Source: Dichetophora obliterata
Lineage: Eukaryota; Arthropoda; Insecta; Diptera; Sciomyzidae
DNA: 64,000 nt
Assembly (NCBI GenBank): GCA_963920525.1
Contig: OY986438.1
Coordinates: 97,269,671 to 97,333,670 of the forward strand
Reading direction: 5' to 3'
Part shown: positions 46,997 to 59,317 of the stretch, piece by piece
Layout: each line of letters begins with the position of its first letter
How positions within the stretch are numbered: the first letter of the stretch is position 1
Made by a program: the position numbers and the translations under genes
Notes under the pieces: model-generated
Told to the model about the DNA's origin: nothing
Databases searched by the model: none
What the model saw: the letters and a program-made list of their open reading frames with translations, nothing else

Positions 46997-49987
46997 TAGC
47001 CGTATTTATTTATATATTAAAAAGTTATTAAAAAATCTTTACAAATACAAATATATATCATCGTTGTCGTCATCTAAAAATTTATTTTCTAAACCTAATT
47101 GTCGTGTTGATGCCAAATTGGTAAAAACATCGTGGTGTACTGGTGGAATATATGTATTTTATAAGATCTAGTATATCCTTTTTCTTTGTTGCTGTCACAG
47201 TTCTGTTGTTTTTATAAAGCGCTTGCTGTTTGACTTCGGTAAGTGCTTGAGGTCTGCCTACTTTATTTTTTTTTAAAACTCTACTTTATAAAATCATTCA
47301 TTAAATTTAAACTTTAATATGTAATAAATACTAGTAAGCCCATGTGGCGTTAGAACGACAAAATCAAACATACCTAGATTTTATTTTAAGCTATTGATTA
47401 GATTTTCAACTGATCAAAGCAGTATTGCACGCGCAACGACGATATAATGTTAGCATAATATTTAATTTCATACCCAAATTTACAGGAGTTAGAATATTTC
47501 TTGATTTCTAGTTGAAAAATGATTGAACAAAAATGTTTCATTACCCGTTTCCAATTTTTTATTAAATTTTTGTTAAAATTTTTAAAAATTAAAAAACTTT
47601 CCGACCAACAGTTTAGAAATCTTTTTTCAACTGTAAGAAATCATTCCAGTATCACTTTGATATTGAATATATCAATTCATAATTTTAGCTGTGAAATTAG
47701 AAAAGATTATTCGTCAGTATAACAATTTCATAGCTATTAGCCGAAAGGTGGCGCTAAATACCTCATATATTTTTAGGCATATCTTGAAATTAAGAAGAGA
47801 AAAAGCAACATAACAACAACAATTATATGCAAACTTTAACTCGCTATAACTTAAAAAATAAAAAATGTTGAACAAATAAAAAGTCCAGTTTGCACATCTA
47901 CAAGTCTAAACCTACCAAACCATACTCATTTTATTAAGATTGGACTTGTACTTAAAAAGCCTTACGACGGACAAAATTTGCGTTTGCGCAATATATATAA
48001 GATGGGGCTGCTCGTGTATACTATATTGCATTAATTTAAACTTAAGCCAATTTAATTGATGCCATCCGGAGCCGTTTTCCGCATAACTGCTTTCTCCCGT
48101 AGGTTCTTTGCGGACGACAAAATCTTATTTTTTTTATATTTCTTACTATAAATCGGTTTTTGCATTTAATTTGTGGAACAATTTCTACCCAGTCGTTAGG
48201 TGTGTAAATTAATTACTTTGTTCGAATAACCAACCAAGAAACCTGAGACCTGGAACCATGAATTTGTGGTTGAGTTTTTCTACTTTTATGTCTGGAGCTT
48301 GAACTGGATCTTGGCCAAATATTCTTATTGTATGTTAATATATAAAAATTTTCTTACTATAAGCTATTTTCATCATTGCTTTAGCAAGAAGTGTAATAAT
48401 TTGCACATGCCAGCCGACAAGGTACATACTTTGACAATTTCCTTCAGAAATTAGCTGTCTGTAAAATTGTGGACTTACGCCACTTGCGCTCTGAAAAAAT
48501 TAATTTTTGCATTTTATTCCGAGGTTACGTAAGCTACGAGTTTCTAAGCTGAACTCATAAATAGGTTACATATTCCCCTTCACTTCTATGTACTTTACTC
48601 AATTTTTCTAAAAAATGGACTCTTGTGCTCTGAACAGCTCATATGTCTTTAATTAAAACTAAAATTCTTATGCAGTCATTTTTCATTTTTAATACTTCAC
48701 ATGTTCATCGTGCAAACTTAAGCACTTGTTTGTGAAACTCTCTGTAAAATACGGTAATTTTTTTATTATTTTATTTTTGGGGTCTTTTGACCAGCCACCT
48801 CTTTGAAAACAGCTTAAAGATGATAGGAAATAAAAAAGAAAAAATTTAAAACACGCTGTTATAACCCGATATTCAAACTTGGTCAAAAATATTCAATAGA
48901 GACCAAAATGTTATAGCGAATTTGAAAATGTAGGACCTTTCCATTTATTTTTTAATTGGGTTAAATTCATTTGCTGCTTTGTTAGTCCATTCTTACACAA
49001 GTGAGCTTGTACTCACTCAACTTAATTAGCAAGTTTGCACAAGCACGGTTCAGATTCTTTGTATCCAAACTCCTTTATGGCAGCGTTAGAATCAGCCAAT
49101 TAAAGGAGAATAAGTCAAACAGCGAAACGATCTCATATAAACGCCAAGATTTGTATCTCTACTGAGCAGAACCTGACTTTTGTGTCGTAACCAAGTAGGA
49201 TAAAAATGGTGAAAGGTATTTTCAGAAACAAAAGTATTCGTATGACGGAATACAAAGATTAAGCAATTCTTTCGTGAGTTTGTTTAAAGATAAAGTAAAA
49301 GGTTGCCTTTTTAATTTGTTCTTTCTTTTATTTTTTTCTTAATGTGAAATTTTGTGGTTACTTACATATGTATATTATGTTTGTTTTTAATAAAGTCAGT
49401 TCTGTTCTTTGTTTATTAAACCACTGCTTTGGAAGCAGGTGAAATGCATGAACTTTCTAAAAACAATTCGACTAAACCCAATATGAAGTCTTAACAAAAA
49501 CCAGTTCATTTGCCACATATATTATAAGTTCATTGTTAAACTTTTGGCAGTCCAAAACAAGATCTTTATGCTCTAATAACCTAAAATAAAATAAAAAGAA
49601 CGCCCAGAGTATTTGTGAAATTCAATAAGAAATAACTTTAAAGCAAACAAATTTACATTATTTAGTTTTATTCAATTGTAATTTTTTATATTACGAGTAA
49701 TGTTTATATTATATATTATATGCCTTGAGTACGCACTTGGCTACAACACAAATATTAATCGAATGACACCTAATCGTACCATTGAAGCTTTTGAGTATTC
49801 CGTCTCATTTGATTATCCTTCACTTGTTTTACTTAATGACCCTCAGTCTGTCTTCCCATTTTTACCAACTAGACTAACATGTTTGAACACCTAATTTCCT
49901 TGGTTCAAAGCAGAGATCTGCGATGAGTAATTTGAATATGTTCATTTGTTTGTTCATTTTATACTCATCCATACTCATACATACATA
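46997..49987. other. Mostly unassigned; possible coding relic at 47100-47290
   Basis: On the minus strand 47290-47100 reads KVGRPQALTEVKQQALYKNN and continues to ATKKKDILDLIKYI. It looks protein-like, perhaps from a transposon, but no family was recognised. The remainder is AT-rich with no supported gene. Confidence 0.3.
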
Positions 49988-51153
49988 CAACTGTGGTCAA
50001 AATAATAGCAGTACTATTTTATTCACACATGTTTGTATAAACAATACTTGTCTACAAAATTCGGATCCGGTAAACCCATTATCATTCCTATTTGTAGTTT
50101 CTTCGCTGGTTCGAAACCTGTCATCAGTTTCCTCCTATATTGTAAAATTTTCCAGATACAGGGTGTTTTACGTTTTTGGCAAATGTTTAGTATTATTGAT
50201 TTAGAATCTAAAGTATTCACCATAATATAAAAAACAATATTTTGTATTTTAGAAAAATTATCAAATTTTCCATCAATACATCAACCACTATCGTGTCATG
50301 TGCTGTAGCAGAACTAAAATTGTGAGATTATCAAACGAAATATCAACAAATTTTGTATCTTTTGTTTTAGTTTTAGTTTCAATTTGCAATTTAGTTTGTT
50401 TTAGTTTTTGTAATCATCTAAATTTATAATGTCTGTTTTTCATGTAAAAATACCCTTAATCAACAGGTTTTTTCTAAATTCTAACTTTGGATGATAACAG
50501 CTCTGCTAAAATAAAAGATACAAAATTTGTTGATATTTCGTTAGGCAATCTGAACATTTTAGCTCCGCTACAGCACATAATATGAAAATGGTTGATAGAT
50601 TAATGGAAAAGTTGCTATTTCTTCTAAAATAGAAAATATTCTTTTTTATTATGTTGACTTTATATGATTTAAATACAAATTCTAAATGTTTGATAGTTTA
50701 AATCATACTTGATTTTAAATACAAATTCTAGTTGTTTGATAGTTTAAAATCGTTTATTGAGCTTAAGGTCAAAGTTAGAACAATTAATTGTTCTAACGAA
50801 TCCTTCCAAAGAAACAACAACAACAACAAAGTTTTTTCAATATGAAAAGGAAAAAATCACTAGCTGATCTGATTGCAATTTCTACCCGGCAAATTCTTTC
50901 TTTTTCTTTTTTATTTTATGGTTAGTAGCTTAGATTCTATATAAATAATACTAAACACGTGCCAAAAACGTAAAACACCCTGTATCTTGAAAATGTTACA
51001 ATATTGGAGAAAACTGTGTACAAATTGGGAACGAGTATTGAAAGTACATCTAGGAATGATAATCGGTTTACCGGACCGAAAATTTGTAGACTAGTATTAT
51101 TTATCTAAACATGTTTGAATATAAGAGCACTGCTATTATTTTGACCGCAAATG
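49988..51153. mobile_element. Palindromic Tc1/mariner-type element with long TIRs
   Basis: Flanked by TA. Ends CAACTGTGGTCAAAATAATA and, from the right, CATTTGCGGTCAAAATAATA. Inverted similarity continues about 200 bp (gtaaacc.attatcattcct, gtaaaacaccctgtat). A further inverted block (cgaaatatcaacaaattttg) lies near 50340 and 50530, so most of the element folds back. A ~50-bp direct duplication (acaaattcta..tgtttgatag) lies at 50676-50750. No transposase. Confidence 0.85.
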
Positions 51154-51239
51154 TATATCCATCATTCCATAACTATTCTACTCTATTTTACTGAATTTAT
51201 TTATTTATTTATTTATAGGCCACACAAGGCACGGCAATA

Positions 51240-51495
51240 GTTGCACAGTTACTATTTTTTCGTTTGAAATTACCGATCAAAAATTGTAACTTAACAAATG
51301 TGACAGTAAATCTAAGCGTTCCCAACAGTCAGAGTCGGGCTTTAATTTAAAAAGCAGCACTTATTTTCCGTCGGTAAATTTTAACGTTATTTGCGTTCAC
51401 TTACATACCCGTCAACACCATTGTTGTTGCACAGTTACTATTTTATCGTGTAAAATTACCGAGCAAAAATTGTAACTTAACAATTGTGGCAGTTC
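51240..51495. repeat. Direct repeat pair
   Basis: gttgcacagttactatttt, then aaattaccga.caaaaattgt, occurs at about 51240 and again at about 51429. Confidence 0.75.
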
Positions 51496-51664
51496 TCAGT
51501 TCAATCTTAACGTTCGATTTCCAAATATGTTCTAAAATTTTCTAAAGTAAATGCATAACGAAGGTGTAATGGGATATGATATAAAAATGGTATCTCACCC
51601 TATGTTTTGGGAAACGAATTCAAAATAAATATAATCCGAAAAAATGTCAGTATTACAGTAGATA

Positions 51665-51994
51665 CACTGACAAATTAATTGTGTGGTAAAACTACTGTAG
51701 AATTGTAACAAAACAAGTTTTACAGTAAAACCACCGATTACATTTCTATTCAACAAACTCTATAGTAGAGCTACTGTAAATTTGTAAGCCAACAAGTTTT
51801 GAGGTACATGCACTGCAAAAGTTATTAATCAACTTACGCGGTAGAGCTACCGTAAGACTGTTTCTCAACAAGGTTTACAGTAAGTTACAGTAAATTCCTT
51901 AACGGTAGAATATACAGTTTTCATCGTTTGGCTTGTTTTCAATCGACAGTTTACCGTTCGTATCGGTAGAACTTACTGTACATTTTTTTCAGTG
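51665..51994. mobile_element. TA|CACTGA element saturated with TACTGTAA
   Basis: Ends CACTGACAAATTAA and, from the right, CACTGAAAAAAATG. The left flank is TA; the right flank is TG, so one side has mutated or the duplication is absent. The 330-bp interior is dominated by TTACAGTA/TACTGTAA and CTACTGTA words in both orientations. Confidence 0.7.
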
Positions 51995-53164
51995 TGGAGA
52001 AAAGCTTCATGATTGGGCTGAATATATTTTTGGATAACATTTGATAAGAATGAGAGAGAGAGAGAGAGAGACAAATAAGTAAGGAATAGGTAATTGGAAA
52101 AGATACGCTGAAATGTGTGCTTTGATTCGTTGGTATTCACTTAAGAGACGTGTATGCCTGGTTCGTTTTACTGGGTCCAGTGTCGGATAAGGCATTGGAC
52201 CAAGTAGTCATCGGCCTATGGGCCCCGCAGCAACGGACATTTTTTTTCCTTTTATCTTATCTGAAGGTGGGGCATATGTTACATGGTCGGCACGGGTCAG
52301 TGAACGGGGTATCCCATGCTGTCACCGCCTTCGCCATCAACAGGAAATGTGCATTGTTTCCCAAGCTTTCTAATTTGTCAAAAACACAAAAGCGCAACTC
52401 AATTTTTAAATGGATTTTCGGATTGGAAGACTGTTACATTCGTATCGAATGCATGAAATAGCTATTATGAAATTCAATTCAACCTATAAAAAGAATACTG
52501 GATCAGAGTTTTGGAAAAAGTAGTAACAGTGAAAAAATTCATCTTATTGCGTGGGTTAGCTTTTTGCAGTGATTCATAATTTCTTGGCTGTCAACATAAT
52601 GGTATCAATTTGGGAGTTATGGAATTAATCGCTAAGTGCGACCAATTCTTAAGGTCCAATTTGGCCAAATATGGTGATCAAGGACAAGAGAAGCCCTCTT
52701 TCTAGCCTTCCTTAATTTGCGAAGAGGTAATAGAAATAATGGGAAATATAGCTCTGAACACTATTGAAAAGGAAATTCAGGACCCCCAGTAATTTTCTCT
52801 GAGAGTTGATTCCAATCCCGATATATCTCACACTGATCAACTGACTATAGTGCTTAGATGTCAGGGAGTCAGATGGTTAAGTGTTTGAACGTACATCTCA
52901 ATAGTGAACCTGGGCTTGCCACCACTGTTGTGACGTTTGTAAACTAGTGCGGCGAGTATGTCAGGGTACCACAATGGTCTTTAAGGTCATATTACGAACA
53001 TTTATCATCACGTACATTATATTTCTTTCGCAGTACACTCGCTGAATATGGTCGGAGTGTATGCTGTAGAAAGCTGAATTGGAGTAATTTCATTCTTCAG
53101 AATTGTGCAAAATATTTACATTTTTTTCGTAATCAACCCACATTTGGGGGCCTATGCTGAAATA

Positions 53165-54097
53165 CAGGGTTGCCAATATTCAAAGCGCCCATTTTATGTT
53201 TAAATAAATCAAAGAAACCACAATTTTTTGTCTGCTCGTCATGAATATCATTTAATTGGGTTCAAGTAGATTTGCTTACATTATTTCTTGAATATGATAT
53301 CTTGTAAATGGTCGCCATTGGCCTCTACGACATATTGTGCCCGTTTTGCAGCATTTTCCATGGTTTTCTTCAACATTTCGATGGGAATGGCGGTTATTTC
53401 TTGACGGATGTTGGTTTTCAGCTCTTCTAGGGTTTTTGGCTTGTTGACGTAAACCTTTGATTTCAAATAACCCCACAAAAAGAAGTCTGGAGGCGTTAAA
53501 TCTGGTGATCTTGGCGGCCAATCGAAATCACAATTTTTTGACATCAAACGGCCAGGGAACAATTGCTTCAAAAAATCGATTGAAGTGCGGCTTGTGTGTG
53601 GTGGCGCGCCGTCTTGTTGAAACCAGAAGTGCCTGATACGCTTTCGACGAACGATTGGCATGAAAAAATTGTTTATCATATCGCGATAACGCTCCTGATT
53701 GACAGTAACTCTGTGGCCATTATCATCTTCGAAAAAGAACGGCCCAATGAGCATTTTAGCACAAACGCCGCACCAAACAGTGACTTTTGCATCGTAAAGA
53801 GGTACCTCTTGAATCTCTTGTGGATTTTCAGTGGCATAAATACGGCAATTTTGTTTGTTTACCGTTCCGTTCAACTGAAAATGAGCTTCATCGCTCATTG
53901 AGTTGAGTTTTCACTATTGACTTGTTTTGTTGAATGTAAATTTCAACAATTTTAGAGCGTTGGCGTGGCGTGTACTGTTCCATTGTAATTATTTGCTTGG
54001 AATGACGCTTCAAACGCGGTATGTCATTAGTCGATTTGGCATCACTGCGGAAAGTTACAGTGTTGCCAGATGGGCGCTTCGAATATTGACAACCCTG
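53165..54097 (-). mobile_element. mariner-type element, complete ends
   Basis: 28-bp TIRs: CAGGGTTGCCAATATTCAAA then GCGCCCAT, against CAGGGTTGTCAATATTCGAA then GCGCCCAT from the other end. Flanked by TA on both sides. Encodes the transposase at 53281-53898. At 933 bp it is shorter than a full mariner (about 1.3 kb), consistent with loss of the DNA-binding region. Confidence 0.93.
53281..53898 (-). CDS. mariner-type transposase, catalytic domain (N-terminus deleted)
   Basis: 205 codons from MSDEAHFQLNG to QDIIFKK. It keeps the acidic triad: Asp in MSDEAHF, Asp in FWFQQDGAPPHTS and Asp in RSPDLTPPDFF, with 36 residues between the second and third. VTVWCGVCAK and FFLWGYLKSKVY are also conserved. 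The true start, MEQYTPRQRSKIVEIYIQQN, lies upstream at about 53993 on the minus strand. It runs out of frame into this domain, and the helix-turn-helix region between is missing. The product would be unable to bind ends normally. Other frames in the same stretch are shadows. Confidence 0.92.
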   Translation of the reverse strand: MSDEAHFQLNGTVNKQNCRIYATENPQEIQEVPLYDAKVTVWCGVCAKMLIGPFFFEDDNGHRVTVNQERYRDMINNFFMPIVRRKRIRHFWFQQDGAPPHTSRTSIDFLKQLFPGRLMSKNCDFDWPPRSPDLTPPDFFLWGYLKSKVYVNKPKTLEELKTNIRQEITAIPIEMLKKTMENAAKRAQYVVEANGDHLQDIIFKK

Positions 54098-55240
54098 TAT
54101 ATGCAGCAGAAGGCGGTGAGACTGGTGAGTGTAAGCAAGCATCTGCATTCGTTGTAAAAAAGTTTGTGCTACTAGATGGCGTTATCCCGCGACTACAACA
54201 GCTTTCAGAAGGGTTTACAAGTCATCGGAGAAAATGTGACTCAGAAACTCGAGACAATCCACGATGTCTGATAAGTGCCATAAAAATGAGTTATAAAAGA
54301 AGGAAAATGTCATCATGTTGACTTTTAGCATATCAGCAAATCATTACAAAAGGAAAAAATAGAGCTTCACACGGCAGTCAACTTTCTTAAATCATTGATC
54401 GACTCTCTGGCATAGCAAAAAAATAAAATTCGATGACTACGATAGAAAAGAAAATGACCGATTTTAGCGCATTATACACGGATCAAGGCAGGTGCAAAAG
54501 AAAAAGGCAGTATAACGATGGTGATGCGGTAGGGATATAATGATAAATAATGTTTATAGCTTTCTCGCCGTATCGAAGCAGATATGCAACAAAGCGGAAA
54601 GTGTATTCGGATTTCTAGTTAAATTCCCATCCAAAGCAGACATTGACATCAAAGAAGCTACCCAAACATTTGTAGAGAGTTATACCGAAGCCATATAAAA
54701 AGAGTTTGCATATGAAATGTATGATGAAATGCTGTTTGCAGTTCAAGTATTTTGTAACCCAAATTAAACAGTGTTAGCATTGTATTCTTACAAATTAATT
54801 TTCAAAAATATGGCACAATCACAGGTCCCAAATGTTATGAAAGCCATAAAAATCTGTGGATATCTCATGATAACGAACGTTACTGGTAAGCGGTATTTTT
54901 CAAAGTTGAAACTTGTAGAAATATGTCACATATCATCGATAACACAACAAAGAGTAAATTTACTGGCAATTATGGCAAATGAGTATGACGTATTGGAGAA
55001 AGTGAACTTCCAAGATGTCCTAAAAGAGTTTACCACAAAAAAAATAAGAAAAGTAAGTATTTAAGTGAGTATCATCTACATGAATATTCATCTAGATAAA
55101 TTTTTATTTTGCTTAATAAAATTGATATAAAAAGATATATGTTATTTACAAATCGAAAAAAGAGCCCAAGATTTCGACGGCCTCTACATTGGCTAATCCG
55201 GCATTGACTAGGTCGTTAAATGTGAACTTACTGGAAATAT

Positions 55241-55416
55241 GGGTCTGTTCGGAAATGCATCGTGATGCAAAATGTTCGAAATAGGCCAATTTTTCAGTAA
55301 TTTTTCTATCAAGTGTCACTCATTATCCGCATCAAAAAAATTTACGCTACAATTTAACGCTTGAAAATGCCAGTTGCGCACATACTGCGAATCGTGATGC
55401 ATTTCCGAACAGACCC
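55241..55416. mobile_element. 176-bp MITE, GGGTCTGTTCGG ends
   Basis: Perfect 21-bp TIR beginning GGGTCTGTTCGGAAATGCAT. TAT on both sides. The GGG-start and 3-bp flank are PIF/Harbinger-like. Non-coding. Confidence 0.82.
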
Positions 55417-55436
55417 TATATTCAGTGTCGATAACA

Positions 55437-55495
55437 CCAGTACTCGAACAATAACATCGGTACCGTTCTTCTTGACGATAGAGGCATCAGATTAA
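55437..55495 (-). pseudogene. LINE reverse transcriptase fragment, downstream part
   Basis: The minus strand reads LNLMPLSSRRTVPMLLFEYW. It continues ...EQALALL from 60349, across the piggyBac insertion, matching the LQLLNLPSLKNRR region of the LINE at 42459. Confidence 0.78.
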
Positions 55496-56435
55496 CCCTA
55501 GGATAGACGACAGTGGTCTGGCCAGACCATTTTCTACTTTGAAGCTGCGCAAATTTTTTTTCTGGCAAGTTTGATCGAAACGGTTCCATGACTTCTTTAA
55601 AGTCGATATGGCGAATGCAATGGAAACAAATTCAGGGTTTTTGCGTGTTTTTCGTAATGAAAAATTTGTATTTTTTTCCTCTTTTCTGTATGTGGCAGTA
55701 CAATGGTCTGGCCAGACCACCCAAAACTGATATGATTTCATACGATTGGCCGTATATAACATGTCTTTTCACGAGCAATATTTTCATATTTTTTTATTTT
55801 ATTGTAAAGAACTTACACACACATTTGCTCAAGTACAAAATTGCAGTATATGAAGTATATGATATGAGGTTTTACATGAGATAATTTGCATGAGATTTCC
55901 AATAAGCGGTCGCCACCTAACATTGGTATCATGAAAGAAAATATTTGATAAAATGAAAAACGTACGACTATTTTTTGAACTTGTTTGAACGTGCATTCGT
56001 GGCAAGTATATATTATAAACTGAATATAGAAATTGGTTCAGTTGGGAAGCAGCATTTCAGTGTGTCAGATTGTCTGTGTTGGTCTTGCGTTGCGTTTTAT
56101 ATGACAAAAAACAATATTTTTTCTTATTAATTATTTAAACAATGTGAGTATATTTTCAAGTTCAAGTTTATGAATTTTTAATCGAGTGGTGAGGTTTGAA
56201 GCTTATAATTTGTTTTTTTTTGCGATTAATTTTCAAGTGAAATGGCTGATTATTTTCAATCGTTTGACAATGTGGGTATGCTATTACGTTCCACAAATAG
56301 GAGAAGTCCAATGACGGACTCCAAACGCTTGCAAGTAGAAGAATATTTGTGTGAAAGTGGAGAGGAACAGGATCCATTTGAAGCAGAAGATGACGAGGAC
56401 GAGGACTATATTCCGGATGATGAGTTAGTAGCATC

Positions 56436-59317
56436 CACTGTTGCCAGGTTAGGGGATTTCCCAATAGATTTAGGGGTTTTTTTAGCTGGTTTGAGGAATT
56501 TTAGGGGAATCAAATCTTTAGGGGATTTTTTAGGGAGATTTTATATTTACTAGGGGTTTTTTAGGGGTATTTGAAAAATTCACCTTTCAAAAAACATTTT
56601 TTTTCTTTTTCTTGTTTTCGAAATTATGGAAGAAATTTCAAGAAAAATTTTTTCGTCCATACTGTGCGAAAACATACAAAAATTAAAAACAAAAGAATTT
56701 GAAATTTGGCTTCTTGTGTATTTCAGCAACACTTATTTGCATGTGCAAAACAGGTATTTACAAAAACAGCTGATTTGGCAGCACTTCAAATAAATTACTT
56801 ATCATTTCCCACTTCACTTCAAACTCGCTTCGCGCTTTAGTTGCAATTAATTTCTTGTAAAAATTAAAAAACACAGAAGTATGGGAAAAACTATAGAAAA
56901 AAAAGATATGCCCAAAAATATACAAAAAAATGGGAGACGGAGCCTCCTTTTAAAGGTAAAACTTCATTTTAATACCAATTTCACATTAAACAATTAAAAA
57001 CAACTAAGCAACTGTCTGCGCTTGGCCTAAATATGCGATAAGTTATTTTAATTTATATTTTAGATTGGATCGCACCTGTTTTATTGGATTGCTCATGTGC
57101 TTATTGTAAGTGGTGCAAAAACAACATATTAGCTCACAAGAAGACGCTTATTGATCATTCAAAGTCCCAAAAACATTTAAATCGGGGCAGAGACGAATCA
57201 GAAGTTAAACAAAACAAAAAGATAACAGCGTTCGTTACGAAATCTATTGAAGAACAGAGGAAAGTCGCGGAATTGAAAATTGCTGCTCTTATTGCAGAAC
57301 ATTGCTCAATTAGAACAGTGAACCATTTGGGCGGAGTGATAAAATCCATAGATGAAAAGTCCGAAATTTTATCTTCTATTAAATTACACCGTACTAAGTG
57401 CCTTGGACTCATTACGAATGTCATTAGTCCGTGTATGCTAAATGATTTAGTTGCAGATATAGGTGACTCATATTTTTCAATGATAGTAGATGAAAGCACT
57501 ACTATAGATACAAAAAAAGTAATGAGTATAATGGTCAGGTATTTTAGCAAAAAAACATTAAAAACTGTAACAACTTTTTAAAGATTAATCGAACTTGAAG
57601 GTGGAAATCATGAAGCAATGGTTAAGTCATTTAAAAGCGTTTTAGAATCTGATAAAATAGATATAAAGAAATTAATCGGTATTGGTATTGATGGGGCTAA
57701 TGTTATGGCAGGGAAATATAATTCGTTTTCATCTAAATTAAAAGTAATTATCCCTCATCTTGTCGTTGTAAAATGTGTGTGCCATTCCCTGCATTTGGCA
57801 GCTGAAAAAGCTTTTTTTTCACTTCCAAATTATTTAGATTTTATGATTCGAGAGTTACATAATTGGTTTTCGAAAATTACGGAGAGACAAAAAAAAATAC
57901 GCAAAAAGCTTATACAAGAAGCTGATTTCTGACAAGGCTCCCAATAAAATAAGCAAATTGTCTGGCACGCGGTGGCTTGCACGGTGTGAAGCGATTAAGG
58001 TAATTCTTGATCAATATGATACTTTAAAAGTGCATTTTGGCTTAGCTGTTGGTAGAGACAATTCCTACACTGCAGAAAAACTTTTCAAATGTTTAAAGAA
58101 AACTCAAAGAGAATTTATTTGACTTTTTTACATCGAATTTTAAATAGAGTGATTTCTGTTAATAAATTATTTCAGGCTGATCAGGTAGATTATCTTAAGT
58201 TATTTGATGACTTACATGACTTATTATTTTCATTTCTTCAAATCATTGTTGTTCCACAAGAACTGTCAAAAGTAAAAAATTCTGATATTTCGCAGTTTAA
58301 TTTTAAGTTATTTTTAATGCCTTTCTCTTGTGTGGAGTTTGGATACGATTTCAATATTATTGCCGAAACTTTAAATGTTGACGTATTAGATAAAATTAAA
58401 AAAAACTGTATTAATTTTAATTCAAACTCGAGTTTCAGACAATTTTCATATCCTAGAAAAACTTAAATTTTTACTCCAGGAACAGCAAGCAGTTTAAAAA
58501 AGGGTGGTATTAAAGATATCGCTGTTCATTTCAAAGAGGTTTGCGAAGATGTGAATGAAACAATAAAAGAGTGGAATCTTTTATCTTTTATAGACGTTAA
58601 CTTTAGTTCAACTGAATCATTTTGGGTGGAGATTTTTAATATTAAAAATGCATGTAATGAGCAGCGCTATAAGCACATTGTTCAATTAGTTTTCGCTTTA
58701 TTGTGCATCCCATTTTCGAATGCGGTAGTTGAAAGATCTTTTTCAATTATGAATATTGTGAAAGATAAATTAAGAAATAGAATGTCTGTAAAAACTTCTG
58801 ACGCAATCCTACGCGTTCGATATGGGATGACAAATGGATGCATCGATTTTATACCGACCGCAAATATGCTAAAAATGTTTAATTCTGAAAATTTATATGA
58901 ATCAAAACGAGATTGATGATTATATGTTAGATGTATTCAGCCAGTTCAGTTAGATGAATACCAATATTTATTTAAAAAATTTAATAATCAAATAAGATTT
59001 CAATGATCTCATGAAATGTACCTTTTTTATGTTTAATACACATTGTATAAATATGTTAGTTTTAATAAGACAACATGAATTAAATGAGTTGTTTGCTTTG
59101 TTTTGTATAAATTTTTTGTAACGTACATTTATAAAATGTACCTACAATGTTTTTAATATACTTTTCTTTTAATAAAAAACTTGAAATTTCAATTTTTTAA
59201 CAAAAGTTATTTACAAGTGCATTTTTGTATGTTTTTCAAAAAAAAAATTTAGGGGAATTTTAGGTGGATTTGAAATCCAATCTAGGGGTAAATGATGAGA
59301 GGCACCTGGCAACATTG
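56436..59317 (+). mobile_element. hAT element, perfect 8-bp duplication GTAGCATC
   Basis: gtagcatc at 56428-56435 and 59318-59325. Ends CACTGTTGCCAGGT and, from the right, CAATGTTGCCAGGT. Subterminal arms repeat taggggaatttt-type words (ttaggggattt). Carries a broken transposase gene. It sits in the piggyBac reading frame. Confidence 0.96.
56880..58916 (+). pseudogene. hAT transposase with BED zinc finger, broken
   Basis: A first exon (to 56955) ends QKYTKKWETEPPFK; donor GTAAAA and acceptor TTTTAG (57062-57063) join it as D to WIAPVLLDCSCAYC. The BED-type finger is C-x2-C followed by H-x4-H in HSKSQKH. Then come IVDESTTIDTKKVMSIMVRY (first catalytic Asp region), GIDGANVMAG (second Asp region), VVKCVCHSLHLAAEKAF, SKLSGTRWLARCEAIKVIL and the dimerisation block LCIPFSNAVVERSFSIMNIV. 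A stop at 57579-57581, a frameshift near 57930 and others at about 58120 and 58466 break it. No in-frame Met is visible before exon 1. The enzyme would move hAT elements; this copy cannot. Confidence 0.92.

Larger units (their letters stand above)
52160..55070 (+). pseudogene. ZMYM1-like hAT transposase relic, split by a mariner element
   Basis: Several frames on the plus strand follow the order of ZMYM1-like hAT proteins: VLLGPVSD; LELIAKCDQFLRSNLAKYGD, with SVDSNPDISHTDQLTIVLR after it (RNase-H-like start); a THIWG region just left of the mariner at 53165. Right of 54097 come SKSLQKEKIELHTAVNFLKS, VFGFLVKFPSKADIDIKEAT and YFSKLKLVEICH...VNLLAIMANEYDVLEKVNF (dimerisation domain). Stops and frameshifts interrupt almost every block, so it is long dead. 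The mariner insertion at TA splits it. The assignment is by recalled domain pattern and needs a search. Confidence 0.8.
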
